A stretch of 64,000 nucleotides of DNA from Clostridia bacterium (GCA_017465885.1 JAFTVG010000032.1:1-64000); one strand, 5' to 3'; positions 23,487 through 31,462 are shown, counted from the stretch's first letter. The notes: generated by a model not told the origin, from the sequence alone. Translations and numbers: made by a program.

Positions 23487-23522
23487 AAAAAGCCCCCTGC
23501 AGCATAATACCGCAAGGGGCTT
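23487..23522 (-). terminator. terminator of the 23573 lipoprotein gene
   Basis: On the minus strand AAGCCCC and GGGGGCTTTTT close a long stem with inner GCGGTAT/ATGCTGC partial pairing, then TTTTT. Confidence 0.75.
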
Positions 23523-23572
23523 GCCTTTAAAAGCGTTTTTGAGTGCATTCGCTGACCGATACGATCAAAGCA

Positions 23573-24046
23573 TTACTCTCCGGGCCACGCATTCAGGATC
23601 TTTCCATTCTGCTTGGATATAGCAATACTAAAGCACGCTCCCGGAATGGGCACCTCCAAACCAAAGTCCACGACCCAAACCTCGTCTTCGGTATCGAAGA
23701 ATACACCGATTAATACGTAACCATTTTCATTCCGAGTCCGAAGCCTTTCAAATTCCTCACAGGCAATCGCAATTGCCGTCTCTTTATCGGGAACCTTATT
23801 TTCAGAGCCTTCAGCTTCAGCCGAGTCCCACATTTCTCCGTAGTATTTGCTGTACACGCCCTCTTGATAATCGATCTCCCTTGAAGGTTCTCCCTCCATT
23901 ATTGAAGATTCTCCCTCCGTTATTGAAGGATCTGATTCAGAAGCACCTTTCTCAGAGTGCCCGTTATTACCGTTTCGGCTGCATCCGACCAATGTCAAGA
24001 CCACCAAGATCAAAATGAGAACAACCATCCATTTTCCTTTTTTCAT
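23573..24046 (-). CDS. lipoprotein with YbbC/YhhH-type NTF2-like domain
   Basis: A 157-residue protein with signal peptide and lipobox LVGC (Cys22), a Ser/Glu spacer (25-60), then a domain from about 75 with the pattern DKETAIAIACEEFERL, EVWVVDFG and SIAISKQNGKILNAWPGE. This order (helix, then VWxV strand, then IxKxxGKxL..W at the end) matches the YbbC/YhhH NTF2-fold family often annotated as immunity proteins. A toxin partner is not visible. The ATG at 24046 is spaced 10 nt from AAAGGAG. It is AT-richer than its neighbours. See the related protein at 25290. Confidence 0.65.
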   Translation of the reverse strand: MKKGKWMVVLILILVVLTLVGCSRNGNNGHSEKGASESDPSITEGESSIMEGEPSREIDYQEGVYSKYYGEMWDSAEAEGSENKVPDKETAIAIACEEFERLRTRNENGYVLIGVFFDTEDEVWVVDFGLEVPIPGACFSIAISKQNGKILNAWPGE

Positions 24047-24075
24047 ATTGAACACGCTCCTTTCTCATCACTTTC

Positions 24076-24104
24076 ATTATGTCATAAAATGCAAATAAAG
24101 TCAA
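24076..24104 (-). promoter_or_regulatory. promoter of the 24046 lipoprotein
   Basis: TTGACT, 17 bp, CATAAT on the minus strand. Confidence 0.6.
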
Positions 24105-24255
24105 CACAAAATAGAAAGTTTTCCGTTTTTCAAGGAATTAGAAACGACAATTTTCGTCCTTTTCACACCCTTCTTTAAGGAAACGCCCAAAATCGTACGT
24201 TCATCGGAAAACGGTGTCGTCTCAACTCTTCATTTGAGCATCGTTTTTTAAGGGC

Positions 24256-24678
24256 TTACTGCTCCTGCAAACGCCCGTTGAGCTTCCTTGATACCCCCTT
24301 CACCGCCAAAAAAACGGTCAGCCAGATGATGGCGTAGCCGACGACGAACACCAGAGTGAAGATTGCCACCACGCCGATCTCAAAGGGAATCCAGGAATTG
24401 ACCAGATAACAAAGCACGTAGCAGACGTACAAAAGCGAAAAGTGGCAAAAAAGGCTCTTTGGCAGTGACCACTCCTCAATCTGATTGAACACGCTCCCCC
24501 CTGCCTGAAAAAAGGCAAGCAGATAGGTGGATAAAATGGCAACCAGCACCTGCCACCCGTCAAGGGAAAAGTTCTCAAGCGTTCCTTCAAGTATAGCGTA
24601 AATAATGCCCAGAATGATGGGTCCGAAGCCCCCGAAAGCAAGACCTCTGAACAAAAAATCCTTTGCATATTTTTTCAT
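24256..24678 (-). CDS. DUF3021 membrane protein
   Basis: A 140-residue protein with four membrane helices (about 10-30, 40-60, 75-97, 102-128), the layout of DUF3021. These proteins are usually encoded right after a LytTR DNA-binding protein, as here, with a 4-bp ATGA overlap; they are thought to modulate that regulator. The ATG at 24678 is preferred to an upstream alternative because of the coupling. A short basic tail lies in the cytoplasm. Confidence 0.88.
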   Translation of the reverse strand: MKKYAKDFLFRGLAFGGFGPIILGIIYAILEGTLENFSLDGWQVLVAILSTYLLAFFQAGGSVFNQIEEWSLPKSLFCHFSLLYVCYVLCYLVNSWIPFEIGVVAIFTLVFVVGYAIIWLTVFLAVKGVSRKLNGRLQEQ

Positions 24679-25106
24679 AATCCGAATCTCTCCTTTACTT
24701 TTTTCACACATCTTCTTGAAACGTAATCGGTATAGCCGTTTTTAAAGCGCACCTTCAGCGTCCCCGAGATCGAAGCGTCAAAGCGCTCGATCTGCTTCAC
24801 CGACGCAAGGCAGGACTGATTGATTTTCAAAAAGTCTTGCCCCAGCTCCTCCTCCAACTGATAAAGGCGGCTTTTCACCGTCAGCCGCTCCCTTCCCGTA
24901 AGGGCAAAGATCTTTCCCTCCTCGGTAATAAAGCAGCAGACCGCCATCGGGTCAAGAATCACCGCTTCCTCCCCCCGATAGCCCACGAGAGGGCGGTCTT
25001 CCTCTTTGCACAGTGCCCTTAACCGGTCGGCAAACGTCCCGTCCTCCTTTAAATATGCCCGCACCTCCTGGGGGCGGTCCTTTTCAAAAAATATACGTAG
25101 CTTCAC
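24675..25106 (-). CDS. LytTR-domain transcriptional regulator
   Basis: A 143-residue protein without a receiver domain. Residues 1-45 are a short N-terminal part, and 46-143 a LytTR DNA-binding domain: ITEEGKIFALTGRERLTVKS, then LYQLEEELGQDFLKINQSCL and VSRRCVKKVKERF at the end. The GTG at 25106 follows AAGGAGG by 8 nt, while longer readings have no ribosome site. It forms the standard LytTR-DUF3021 pair, which in other Firmicutes controls membrane transporter genes and itself; no target site can be assigned here. Confidence 0.9.
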   Translation of the reverse strand: MKLRIFFEKDRPQEVRAYLKEDGTFADRLRALCKEEDRPLVGYRGEEAVILDPMAVCCFITEEGKIFALTGRERLTVKSRLYQLEEELGQDFLKINQSCLASVKQIERFDASISGTLKVRFKNGYTDYVSRRCVKKVKERFGL

Positions 25107-25154
25107 TCTTTCTTCCTCCTTGCAAAAGGACTGCGCGCACGCCCTTGCAACAAC

Positions 25155-25183
25155 ACTATAGCACATCCTTTTCTTCTTTTCAA
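25155..25183 (-). promoter_or_regulatory. promoter of the LytTR-DUF3021 operon
   Basis: TTGAAA, 17 bp, TATAGT on the minus strand. Confidence 0.65.
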
Positions 25184-25238
25184 GGGCTTTTGCCTATGCG
25201 GTCGCTTTCGGGGGGGTATGCGGTCATAGTCGGCATGC

Positions 25239-25267
25239 TTGACAACCTTCGTCTTCTGTGGTATACT
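25239..25267 (+). promoter_or_regulatory. consensus promoter of the 25290-26485 operon
   Basis: TTGACA, 17 bp, TATACT. The start near 25274 leaves only about 15 nt before the first ATG, close to a leaderless arrangement. Confidence 0.8.
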
Positions 25268-25289
25268 AAAAAAGGGGTTGTATTGTATT

Positions 25290-25718
25290 ATGAAAAATAA
25301 AAAAAGACTTTTGGTCGTCTTGCTCTCACTTTTGCTTGCTTTGTTGCTCCTTCTCGGCGCTCTACCCTTTTTGCTTTACGGACTGATCGTCACGCCCAGA
25401 TTCAAGGGGGACTTTTCGGTGGAAGGCTACACCGCCTACATAGAAGAGGAGCGCTATCAAAGCGATCTGACCTACGGAAAAGTTGAAAACAAAACCGAAG
25501 TGGTAAAGGCGGCAAAAAAAGCCTTCGCTGACCGCTTTGATGACAAGGACGGACTTTTAAGTCCTCGGATGTATTCCATTTATCACGATAAAGAGGCTGA
25601 CGTCTGGCTTGTGGAAAGCCACAGTGCGCTCTTGCTTCTTCCCTTTGCCTTGGGTGGAGGGCACTATCTGCTTTTAAACTCCGACGGCACCGTTCTTGCA
25701 ATATGGGGCACGAAATAA
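25290..25718 (+). CDS. membrane-anchored NTF2-like (YbbC/YhhH-type) protein
   Basis: A 142-residue protein starting at the ATG at 25290 (a longer reading from 25239 begins inside the -35 box and is rejected). Residues about 6-32 are a membrane helix. The rest shows TEVVKAAKKAF, ADVWLVESH and HYLLLNSDGTVLAIWGTK, the same order of elements as the lipoprotein at 23573. The ribosome site AAGGGG is far (14 nt), so expression may be modest. The CPBP protease gene follows after 38 bp. Confidence 0.65.
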   Translation: MKNKKRLLVVLLSLLLALLLLLGALPFLLYGLIVTPRFKGDFSVEGYTAYIEEERYQSDLTYGKVENKTEVVKAAKKAFADRFDDKDGLLSPRMYSIYHDKEADVWLVESHSALLLLPFALGGGHYLLLNSDGTVLAIWGTK

Positions 25719-25756
25719 CCGCCCAAATTTTATAAAACGGCGGAAAGGATCACTGT

Positions 25757-26485
25757 ATGAAACGCTTTCACCAAAAAAGTCCGCTCTTCTTCGCACTCAC
25801 GCTCATCGGCATCTACGTGGCGGGAGCAAGCATCACCGATGCCCTCTCTGCCGCGATCGGCGTTGAAAAGGCGCTGACCCTGCCCTTTTTTGCCGCTTTT
25901 TCGCTCATTTTGCTGCTCTTTTTAAAAAAAGAGGGGCTGTTTGCCGAATACGGGCTTTGCAAGCCCGCCTACCCTGCAAGACGCTTTCTCTTTTATCTGC
26001 CTCTGCTGCCCGCCCTTTCCTGCAATCTGTGGTTTGGCGTCACCCTCAACTATACGCCGCTTGAGAGCGTCCTTCACCTGTTGTCCATGCTTCTCGTGGG
26101 CTTTTTGGAGGAGCTGATCTTCCGCGGCTTTCTCTTTCGGGCAATGGCTCAAAAGGGGGTCAAGAGCGCGATGATCGTCTCCTCTCTCTCCTTCGGCATC
26201 GGTCATATGGTCAATCTGATCAACGGAAGCGGTGCCACGCTGATCGAAAACCTCTGTCAGGTGCTTGGTGCCTGCGCCTTCGGACTGCTCTTCGTTTATC
26301 TCTTTTACAAGGGCAAGAGCCTGCTTGTCTGCATCGCCGCCCACAGCATCATCAACGGTCTTTCGGTCTTTGCCGTGAGCCCGACAAGCGGGGGCGTGAT
26401 CGCCAGCGGTATCGCAATGACCCTTTTTGCTCTTGGCTACACCCTGCTTCTCACCAAAACGCTGAAAAGCGCCTCCTCCCAATAA
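25757..26485 (+). CDS. CPBP family intramembrane glutamic protease
   Basis: A 242-residue polytopic membrane protein with the CPBP/Abi active-site motifs: EELIFRGF (Glu118, Glu119, Arg123), FGIGH (His150) and AAHSIIN. Eight hydrophobic segments fit the family. Such proteins cleave inside the membrane or serve in bacteriocin self-protection; the target here is unknown. It is co-transcribed with the NTF2-like gene before it and ends at a repeat element. Confidence 0.9.
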   Translation: MKRFHQKSPLFFALTLIGIYVAGASITDALSAAIGVEKALTLPFFAAFSLILLLFLKKEGLFAEYGLCKPAYPARRFLFYLPLLPALSCNLWFGVTLNYTPLESVLHLLSMLLVGFLEELIFRGFLFRAMAQKGVKSAMIVSSLSFGIGHMVNLINGSGATLIENLCQVLGACAFGLLFVYLFYKGKSLLVCIAAHSIINGLSVFAVSPTSGGVIASGIAMTLFALGYTLLLTKTLKSASSQ

Positions 26486-26493
26486 AAAATGAT

Positions 26494-26610
26494 TTGGGGC
26501 TTTGCCCCAAACCCCATTCAGGAAACTTTTTATAAAAAGTTTCCTGAAAACCTTCAAAAATTTTGGAAGAATGGGTAATATAAAACCCGCTTTTCTTTTG
26601 AAAAGCGGGG
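26494..26610 (+). repeat. MITE-like intergenic element, copy 2
   Basis: Shares with copies at 21049 and 42790 the order GGGGC/GCCCC hairpin, ACCCCATTCAGG, a long AT-rich palindrome (CAGGAAAC...GTTTCCTG), then CAAAAATTTTGGAAGAATGGG, and CTTTTCTTTTGAAAAG. Sits just after the CPBP gene stop. Confidence 0.75.
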
Positions 26611-26620
26611 CATCGACATC

Positions 26621-26663
26621 CTCAAAACGGGCGATCTCTTAAAACAGATCGCCCGTTTTTGAG
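26621..26663. terminator. bidirectional terminator
   Basis: CTCAAAACGGGCGATCT and its complement with A and T runs on both sides, between convergent genes. Confidence 0.9.
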
Positions 26664-26675
26664 TTTTGCATCCTT

Positions 26676-27068
26676 TTATTTGTTTTTCAAAAGCAAAATG
26701 CCCACCGAGACAAGACCAATGCCCGCCATAGAAAAGCCGCCCTTCAGATCAAGCCCGCCCAGCAGTGCCGTCACCACCAGCGCCACGCCCATGGCAACGG
26801 GGATCGCCCGCAGGATCAGATCCGCAAGATAGCCCGCCCCCTTATGCCCCTGCGGGGGCTGTTTTTTTGCGCCCAACAGCTCCTCCACCGACACCCCCAG
26901 GATCTCTGCCAGGGCAGGAAGCGATCCCGTGTCGGGATAGGAAGCATCCCGCTCCCATTTGGACACCGCCTTGTCGGTGACGTTCAATTTTTCGGCAAGC
27001 TCCCTTTGGGTCATTCCTTTTTCTTTTCTCAGGCTGCAGATCAGCTCGCCCATGGTTTTGTTATTCAT
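26676..27068 (-). CDS. XRE-family regulator with membrane C-terminus
   Basis: A 130-residue protein: residues 1-66 are an XRE helix-turn-helix (MGELICSLRKEKGMTQRELA, then VTDKAVSKWERDASYPD), and two hydrophobic helices lie at about 82-103 and 110-127. It is therefore a membrane-tethered repressor-type protein, possibly sensing a membrane state. GGAGAAGGACG precedes the ATG. Operator-like repeats lie upstream of its promoter (27147-27175), consistent with autoregulation. Confidence 0.88.
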   Translation of the reverse strand: MNNKTMGELICSLRKEKGMTQRELAEKLNVTDKAVSKWERDASYPDTGSLPALAEILGVSVEELLGAKKQPPQGHKGAGYLADLILRAIPVAMGVALVVTALLGGLDLKGGFSMAGIGLVSVGILLLKNK

Positions 27069-27108
27069 CGTCCTTCTCCTTTTTCTTTTCCTTGTGGGAT
27101 CTGCTCAT

Positions 27109-27137
27109 AGCATAACGCAAAGGGAGCAAAAAGTAAA
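27109..27137 (-). promoter_or_regulatory. promoter of the XRE membrane regulator
   Basis: TTTACT, 17 bp, TATGCT on the minus strand; weaker than most promoters in this window. Confidence 0.4.
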
Positions 27138-27146
27138 CCGAAAAAT

Positions 27147-27175
27147 GGTAGAATCGAGTCTACTCCAGGTAGAAT
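27147..27175 (-). promoter_or_regulatory. operator-like repeat pair upstream of the XRE gene
   Basis: ATTCTACC occurs twice exactly 21 bp apart, two helical turns, with GTAGA/TCTAC dyads between. Located just upstream of the -35 box, so it could bind the XRE protein. Confidence 0.45.
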
Positions 27176-27245
27176 TGGCGGATTTTTACCATTTTTTGTA
27201 AAAAGCAGGGCTTTTGCCCAAAAACCGCGTCAGGTCAAACAAGCT

Positions 27246-27821
27246 TCAATGCCCCGCCTTCTTTTCTTCCTTGTCCTCCCGCACCCTGCCATTTTGCCGA
27301 TCGATCAGCCTTAAAAGCGTGGGGCGATTGAAGCGCTGAAGGAGGATGAACACCGTATCCACCCCCGCCGCAAAAAGAGAGGTGAGGAGAAAAACGGGCA
27401 GATCTCCGAAGGGAATGGCAAGAAGCAAGGGCAAAAAGGAGAGAAAAACGATGATGAGATGCACCGTTTCCGCTTGACAAGTCGCCATGGCAAGCTGTTC
27501 AAGGCTTTTGTCCTTGATGGAAAAGGTGTCGGGATCGTAGGTCGGGATCTTCTTTTTCCACTTTTTCACCCGCAAAAAGGCATACAGCCTTTTTTCAAAG
27601 GGCAGAGGGGCAAAGCGCTTTGACCGATAGTTCATCTGATTGTGAAAGAGGGCGTTGACCGTCCATCCCACCAAAAGGCGCATCCCGAAGTGATAGGCAA
27701 AAACGCCGAGGGTGACGGTCAGCGTTAAAAGCACGCCTCCGCCAAGGATCAGCCTGCAAGCAAGGCTCAGTATAAACAGGATGGAAAACACAAGAGCACA
27801 GCCCTTCATTTTCTTTGCCAT
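27246..27821 (-). CDS. CrtO-like membrane acyltransferase family protein
   Basis: A 191-residue membrane protein. The pattern KRLYAFLRVKKWKKKIP (about 75-91), EQLAMATCQAETVHLI and the late LLQRFNRPTLLRLI resembles the glycosyl-4,4'-diaponeurosporenoate acyltransferase (CrtO) family, whose homologues without carotenoid genes are common in Clostridia and have unknown substrates. Helices are near 10-30, 35-55, 125-140 and 145-165. The ATG at 27821 has GGGAG upstream. No carotenoid gene is nearby, so the name describes similarity only. Confidence 0.6.
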   Translation of the reverse strand: MAKKMKGCALVFSILFILSLACRLILGGGVLLTLTVTLGVFAYHFGMRLLVGWTVNALFHNQMNYRSKRFAPLPFEKRLYAFLRVKKWKKKIPTYDPDTFSIKDKSLEQLAMATCQAETVHLIIVFLSFLPLLLAIPFGDLPVFLLTSLFAAGVDTVFILLQRFNRPTLLRLIDRQNGRVREDKEEKKAGH

Positions 27822-27859
27822 CGGCTTTTCTCCCTTCAATTTGATCGGTTCTTATAGGC

Positions 27860-27888
27860 AGTATACCACAACCGCCCGCCTTTTTCAA
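27860..27888 (-). promoter_or_regulatory. promoter of the CrtO-like gene
   Basis: TTGAAA, 17 bp, TATACT on the minus strand. Confidence 0.65.
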
Positions 27889-27890
27889 GG

Positions 27891-28613
27891 TCAGCACCCT
27901 CTTTTTTTGTGATCCTCCTCCACCTCGCGCTTCCAGTCGGCGGCAACGCTCCCCTCTGCGCGCATACGGTGCACCGCCTTGTTCATTGCCTCATAGTTCA
28001 GCCTCGTGCCCTTGCTGTCGGCGCAGTAGTTTACCGCGTGATCGGAGGAAATCCCCATACTCTTTGCCGTGAGGATGGCGTCCACATTTGCCCCGATGAA
28101 GAGAAACTCCCAGCCGTAACGTCTCTTTTGCCGCTCGATCATCTCTTTGATGCCCTCTGCGTTATAACGGCGGCTGGCGTTTTCCATCCCGTCGGTGGTA
28201 ATGAGGAAGAGGGTATGATCGGGCCGATCCTCGGGACGGGCGTACTTGTGGACGTTGCCGATATGGTGAATGGCAGAGCCCACCGCATCAAAAAGGGCGG
28301 TGGTGCCGCGGGTGACGTAGTCTTTCTCGGTCAGGGGGGATACCTCCGTCAGGGGAACGCGGTCGTGAAGGACGACCTGCTCGTGGTCAAAAAGAACGGT
28401 GGACACAAGGCAACCGCCCTCCTGTCTCTTTTGCTTTTCGATCATTGCGTTAAAGCCGCCCACGGTGTCCCCCTCAAGCCCGCTCATCGAGCCGCTTCGG
28501 TCAAGGATGAAGACCAGCTCTGTCAGTCCTGCCCGATCGCTTTTTTCTTTTGCCCCGGCTTGGTTCTCTTTTGCTTTGGTCACTTTTGCTTCGACATTTT
28601 TGAAATCGCTCAT
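27891..28613 (-). CDS. von Willebrand factor A domain protein
   Basis: A 240-residue cytoplasmic protein. After a Lys/Ala/Glu-rich start (1-30) comes a VWA domain with intact metal-ion site DRSGSMS (about 38-44), a TRGTTALFDA loop (Thr ligand), and TTDGMEN (Asp ligand). VWA proteins mediate metal-dependent protein contacts, often with AAA+ or kinase partners, none of which is adjacent. The ATG at 28613 follows GAGAGGTG. Expression probably depends on the promoter held in the loop of the upstream terminator. Confidence 0.88.
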   Translation of the reverse strand: MSDFKNVEAKVTKAKENQAGAKEKSDRAGLTELVFILDRSGSMSGLEGDTVGGFNAMIEKQKRQEGGCLVSTVLFDHEQVVLHDRVPLTEVSPLTEKDYVTRGTTALFDAVGSAIHHIGNVHKYARPEDRPDHTLFLITTDGMENASRRYNAEGIKEMIERQKRRYGWEFLFIGANVDAILTAKSMGISSDHAVNYCADSKGTRLNYEAMNKAVHRMRAEGSVAADWKREVEEDHKKRGC

Positions 28614-28620
28614 AAAAAAC

Positions 28621-28668
28621 ACCTCTCTTTTCTTTGGTGGCTACAGTATACCACAAGAAAAGAGAGGT
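28621..28668 (-). terminator. terminator of the MATE gene with a promoter element in its loop
   Basis: A perfect 14-bp inverted repeat, ACCTCTCTTTTCTT/AAGAAAAGAGAGGT (28621-28634 and 28655-28668), followed on the minus strand by TGTTTTTT. The 20-bp loop contains TATACT (28645-28650) in the context GGTATACTGTA, matching the -10 of other promoters here. Confidence 0.75.
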
Positions 28669-28699
28669 ATGGTCGCCCGAGAGGCGACAAATGATTTTT

Positions 28700-30052
28700 T
28701 TAAAGCCTTTTATAAACGGTGATCCACATGGTGGCAAAGCAAGCCGCCCCGCCGATGGCGTTGGAGATGGGCTCTGCCAAAAACACCCCCTTGACTCCCA
28801 GCCCCAGAGCAGGCAGGAGGAGGGTCAGGGGCACCACGATCAACGCCTTGCGCAAAAGCGAGAAAAAGACTGCCTTTTTCGCCTTGCCAAGGGCTTGGAA
28901 GGTGGTCTGCCCCGCAAATTGGAGCGCCATTAAGAAGAACCCAAAGAAATAGAGGTTCATCATCTCCGCGCCGATCCTTACCGTGTCGGCAGAGTCGGTG
29001 AAGAGCGCCATCAGCGCCCGTGGGAAGAGCATAATGAACACCCACGCCACGATCGTATACGCCGTGCCGATGACGGCGGTGAAGCGGATGCCCTCCTTCA
29101 CTCTGTCGTTGCGCCTTGCCCCGTAGTTGAAGCCCAGAACGGGCTGTGCCCCGCTGCTGATGCCCATAACGGGCAGGGTCACCAGGTCTCTGACCGAACC
29201 GATCACCGCAAGCACCCCCACGTAAAGGTCGCCAAGCTCCCCGCCGTAAAGCTGGAGCTGGTTGTTTGACACGATCTGCACAAGGCTTCCCGTTGCCTGC
29301 ATCACGAAGGCGGGAAGACCCAGCGAGCAGATGCGCGCCGTTGTTTTGAGCGAAATACGGAAATATTCCTTTTTCAAGCGCAAAATAGCCTTTTTGCCTA
29401 CCAAGAACCACAAGACCCACAGGCAAGAAACCCCTTGGCTGATGACGGTAGCAAGGGCGGCACCCCGCACCTCCATAGAAAAGCCGCAAATAAAGAGGGC
29501 GTCAAGCGCAATGTTCAGCACCGCGCCGAGAACCGTGGTCAGCATCCCGATCTTCGGGAAGCCCTGCGCGTTGATATAGCCGTTTAAGCCGGTGGAGATC
29601 ATGGAAAAGAAGGTGCCGAACAGATAGATCTCCAAATACGACTCGGCATAGGGAAGCGACCCCTCCCCCGCACCGAAGAGCAGGAGGATGGGGGCTTTGA
29701 ACAGATAGCAGAAGGCAAAAAGCACCACCGAGAAAAGGGAGAGCAGGGCAAAAACGTTGCCAAGCACCCGCTCTGCCTCCTCCTTTTTTCCTTCACCGCG
29801 GGCAATGGAAAAGAGGGTGGCGCCTCCCGTGCCGAAAAGGCTGGTGAAGGCGGCGATGAGCACGATGACGGGGAAGGTGACCCCCAAGCCCGACAGCGCC
29901 ATCTCGCCCACGTCCTCCAAATGCCCGATGAAGATGCGGTCCACCACGTTATATAAAAGCTGGACCGCCTGGGCAAGAGTGAGGGGGAGAGCCTGGGCAA
30001 GGATGCGGCCCTTCACCGACCCCGATGAAAAATCGTATTTTGAACCGTTCAT
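28700..30052 (-). CDS. MATE family efflux transporter (second copy)
   Basis: A 450-residue, 12-helix multidrug/metabolite exporter of the MATE class: LAQALPLTLAQAVQLLYNVVD (helix 1 region, shown in part), VIVLIAAFTSLFGTGGATLF in helix 2, and the second-half GAQPVLGFNYGARRNDRVKE. It is only moderately similar to the copy at 15544. The start lies 2 bp after the macrodomain gene stop, so both are co-transcribed from 31121-31148. Substrate unknown. Confidence 0.93.
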   Translation of the reverse strand: MNGSKYDFSSGSVKGRILAQALPLTLAQAVQLLYNVVDRIFIGHLEDVGEMALSGLGVTFPVIVLIAAFTSLFGTGGATLFSIARGEGKKEEAERVLGNVFALLSLFSVVLFAFCYLFKAPILLLFGAGEGSLPYAESYLEIYLFGTFFSMISTGLNGYINAQGFPKIGMLTTVLGAVLNIALDALFICGFSMEVRGAALATVISQGVSCLWVLWFLVGKKAILRLKKEYFRISLKTTARICSLGLPAFVMQATGSLVQIVSNNQLQLYGGELGDLYVGVLAVIGSVRDLVTLPVMGISSGAQPVLGFNYGARRNDRVKEGIRFTAVIGTAYTIVAWVFIMLFPRALMALFTDSADTVRIGAEMMNLYFFGFFLMALQFAGQTTFQALGKAKKAVFFSLLRKALIVVPLTLLLPALGLGVKGVFLAEPISNAIGGAACFATMWITVYKRL

Positions 30053-30054
30053 CT

Positions 30055-31086
30055 CTATGCCCCCAAAACGCTTTGATCGAAGGCGAACAGCGCCTCGTTG
30101 ATCTCGAAAATGTTATAATTGCCCCGCTCAATAAAATATTTTACGATCAGATCGGAGCGGCTGCTTGAGGAAAGGGCAAAGCCCGCCTTCTTCAAAAGTG
30201 CCTCGGTCTCCTTCAAGTCCAGCTCCAGCGCGATAGCAAAGGCAAGGACGGTGGGCTTGGAGGGACGGTAAAACTCGTCCTTTCTGATCTTTGAAAAATG
30301 CTTTCTGTCCACATTTGCCTTTTTGTAGCACTGAACGTCGGTCATACCCTTTTCGTCAATCAGACGCAAAAGAGCTCGTGAAAAGCTTTCGTCAAGCTCT
30401 TCAAGCAGGGTGTAAAGCGCTCTTCTTTCGCCCTCTGCCAAAGGATCGGGGGCAGTGTCCGCAAGACGGTCGTACGCCTTCTTTGCCTGCCTGCGCTCCG
30501 TATGATCCCGCGCCAACATCTGTCGACGCATTCTTTGCTCCCTCTCCTCTTCCCGAAGAAGGGCATAGCCGTCGTCTATATATGCGGCAATATCGGCAAA
30601 AAGCTTGCTCCCGAGAGCAAAGGAGGCCTTATCAAAGATCACCAGATAGACGGTGATCTCATAGCCTAAGACGTACTCCTCCAACACCCCCAGCGCCACC
30701 CGCAGAGCCTCTCCCTTCGGATAGCCGTACGCTCCTGCCGAAATGAGGGGAAAGGCGATGCTCTCAAGCCCTTTTTCAAGGGCAAGCTCCATCGAGGAGC
30801 GGTAGCAGGAGGCAAGCAGCTCCCTTTCGTTCTGCCCTCCGCCCTGCCAGACGGGTCCTACGGTGTGGATGACGTACCGCGCAGGCAGATCGTAGCCTGC
30901 CGTGATCTTGGCTTTTCCCGTCTCACATCCCCCGAGGGTGCGGCACTCGGCAAGCAATCCCTGCCCTGCCGCCAGGTGGATGGCGCCGTCCACGCCCCCG
31001 CCTCCCAAAAGAGTGTGGTTGGCGGCGTTGACGATGGCGTCCACCTGCATTTTCGTGATGTCCTGTCTGACGATGTAAAGCGGCAT
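30055..31086 (-). CDS. macrodomain protein with C-terminal helix-turn-helix-like extension
   Basis: Residues 1-160 are a macrodomain of the O-acetyl-ADP-ribose/ADP-ribosyl-hydrolase type: [20 protein letters not shown] (about 17-36) and [15 protein letters not shown]. The rest (about 165-343) is helical; near 255-343 the run [20 protein letters not shown], then [20 protein letters not shown], looks like a degenerate XRE-type fold also fused to other Clostridial macrodomains. It probably removes or reads ADP-ribose marks. The ATG at 31086 follows GGAGAGG. It is co-transcribed with a MATE exporter. Confidence 0.85.
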   Translation of the reverse strand: MPLYIVRQDITKMQVDAIVNAANHTLLGGGGVDGAIHLAAGQGLLAECRTLGGCETGKAKITAGYDLPARYVIHTVGPVWQGGGQNERELLASCYRSSMELALEKGLESIAFPLISAGAYGYPKGEALRVALGVLEEYVLGYEITVYLVIFDKASFALGSKLFADIAAYIDDGYALLREEEREQRMRRQMLARDHTERRQAKKAYDRLADTAPDPLAEGERRALYTLLEELDESFSRALLRLIDEKGMTDVQCYKKANVDRKHFSKIRKDEFYRPSKPTVLAFAIALELDLKETEALLKKAGFALSSSSRSDLIVKYFIERGNYNIFEINEALFAFDQSVLGA

Positions 31087-31348
31087 AGTCCTCTCTCCCC
31101 CTTCCCGATTTCCTGTTTTTATTATAGCACGATCCTCCTTTTTTTCAAGAGGCTGTGCCAAAAAAAGGCTCTGCCCTCTCCAAAAAAGAGGCGGCTTCCG
31201 CCCTCAAAGACGGCAGGACAATCAAGAGACCCTCTCTTTTGTTTGCTTTTTGTTCATATTTTCGCAAAATAAACCTAACAAAGGTCTGCTTTTGTCTCCG
31301 TGATGTTAAATTTTCTCACTTTTTTCGAGAGAAAGAGTCTTTACCCTC
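31087..31348. other. intergenic region between divergent operons
   Basis: Holds the macrodomain promoter and, further right, an AT-rich stretch before the rny promoter. No gene, repeat or RNA family recognised. Confidence 0.4.
31121..31148 (-). promoter_or_regulatory. promoter of the macrodomain-MATE operon
   Basis: TTGAAA, 16 bp, TATAAT on the minus strand. Confidence 0.65.
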
Positions 31349-31377
31349 TTGACAGATTGACATTTTTTGTTTACAAT
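31349..31377 (+). promoter_or_regulatory. promoter of rny
   Basis: TTGACA, 17 bp, TACAAT. The leader of about 80 nt has one hairpin (CGGAGGAA/TTCCTTCG, near 31389-31410). Confidence 0.7.
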
Positions 31378-31462
31378 AGAGTAAGATGCGGAGGAATGTA
31401 TTTTCCTTCGGATCCTGAACTTTGAAAACAAAATATTACCAAACGAAAAGGAGGTGCAAATT

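Noticed and set aside
23419-23622. 67-codon frame on the plus strand with AGGAGG near a GTG
   Set aside because: It overlaps the terminator and the end of the lipoprotein gene on the other strand; the ribosome-like site is probably chance.
31155-31352. 65-codon frame between the macrodomain and rny genes
   Set aside because: It overlaps the rny promoter, lacks a ribosome site and has no recognisable content.
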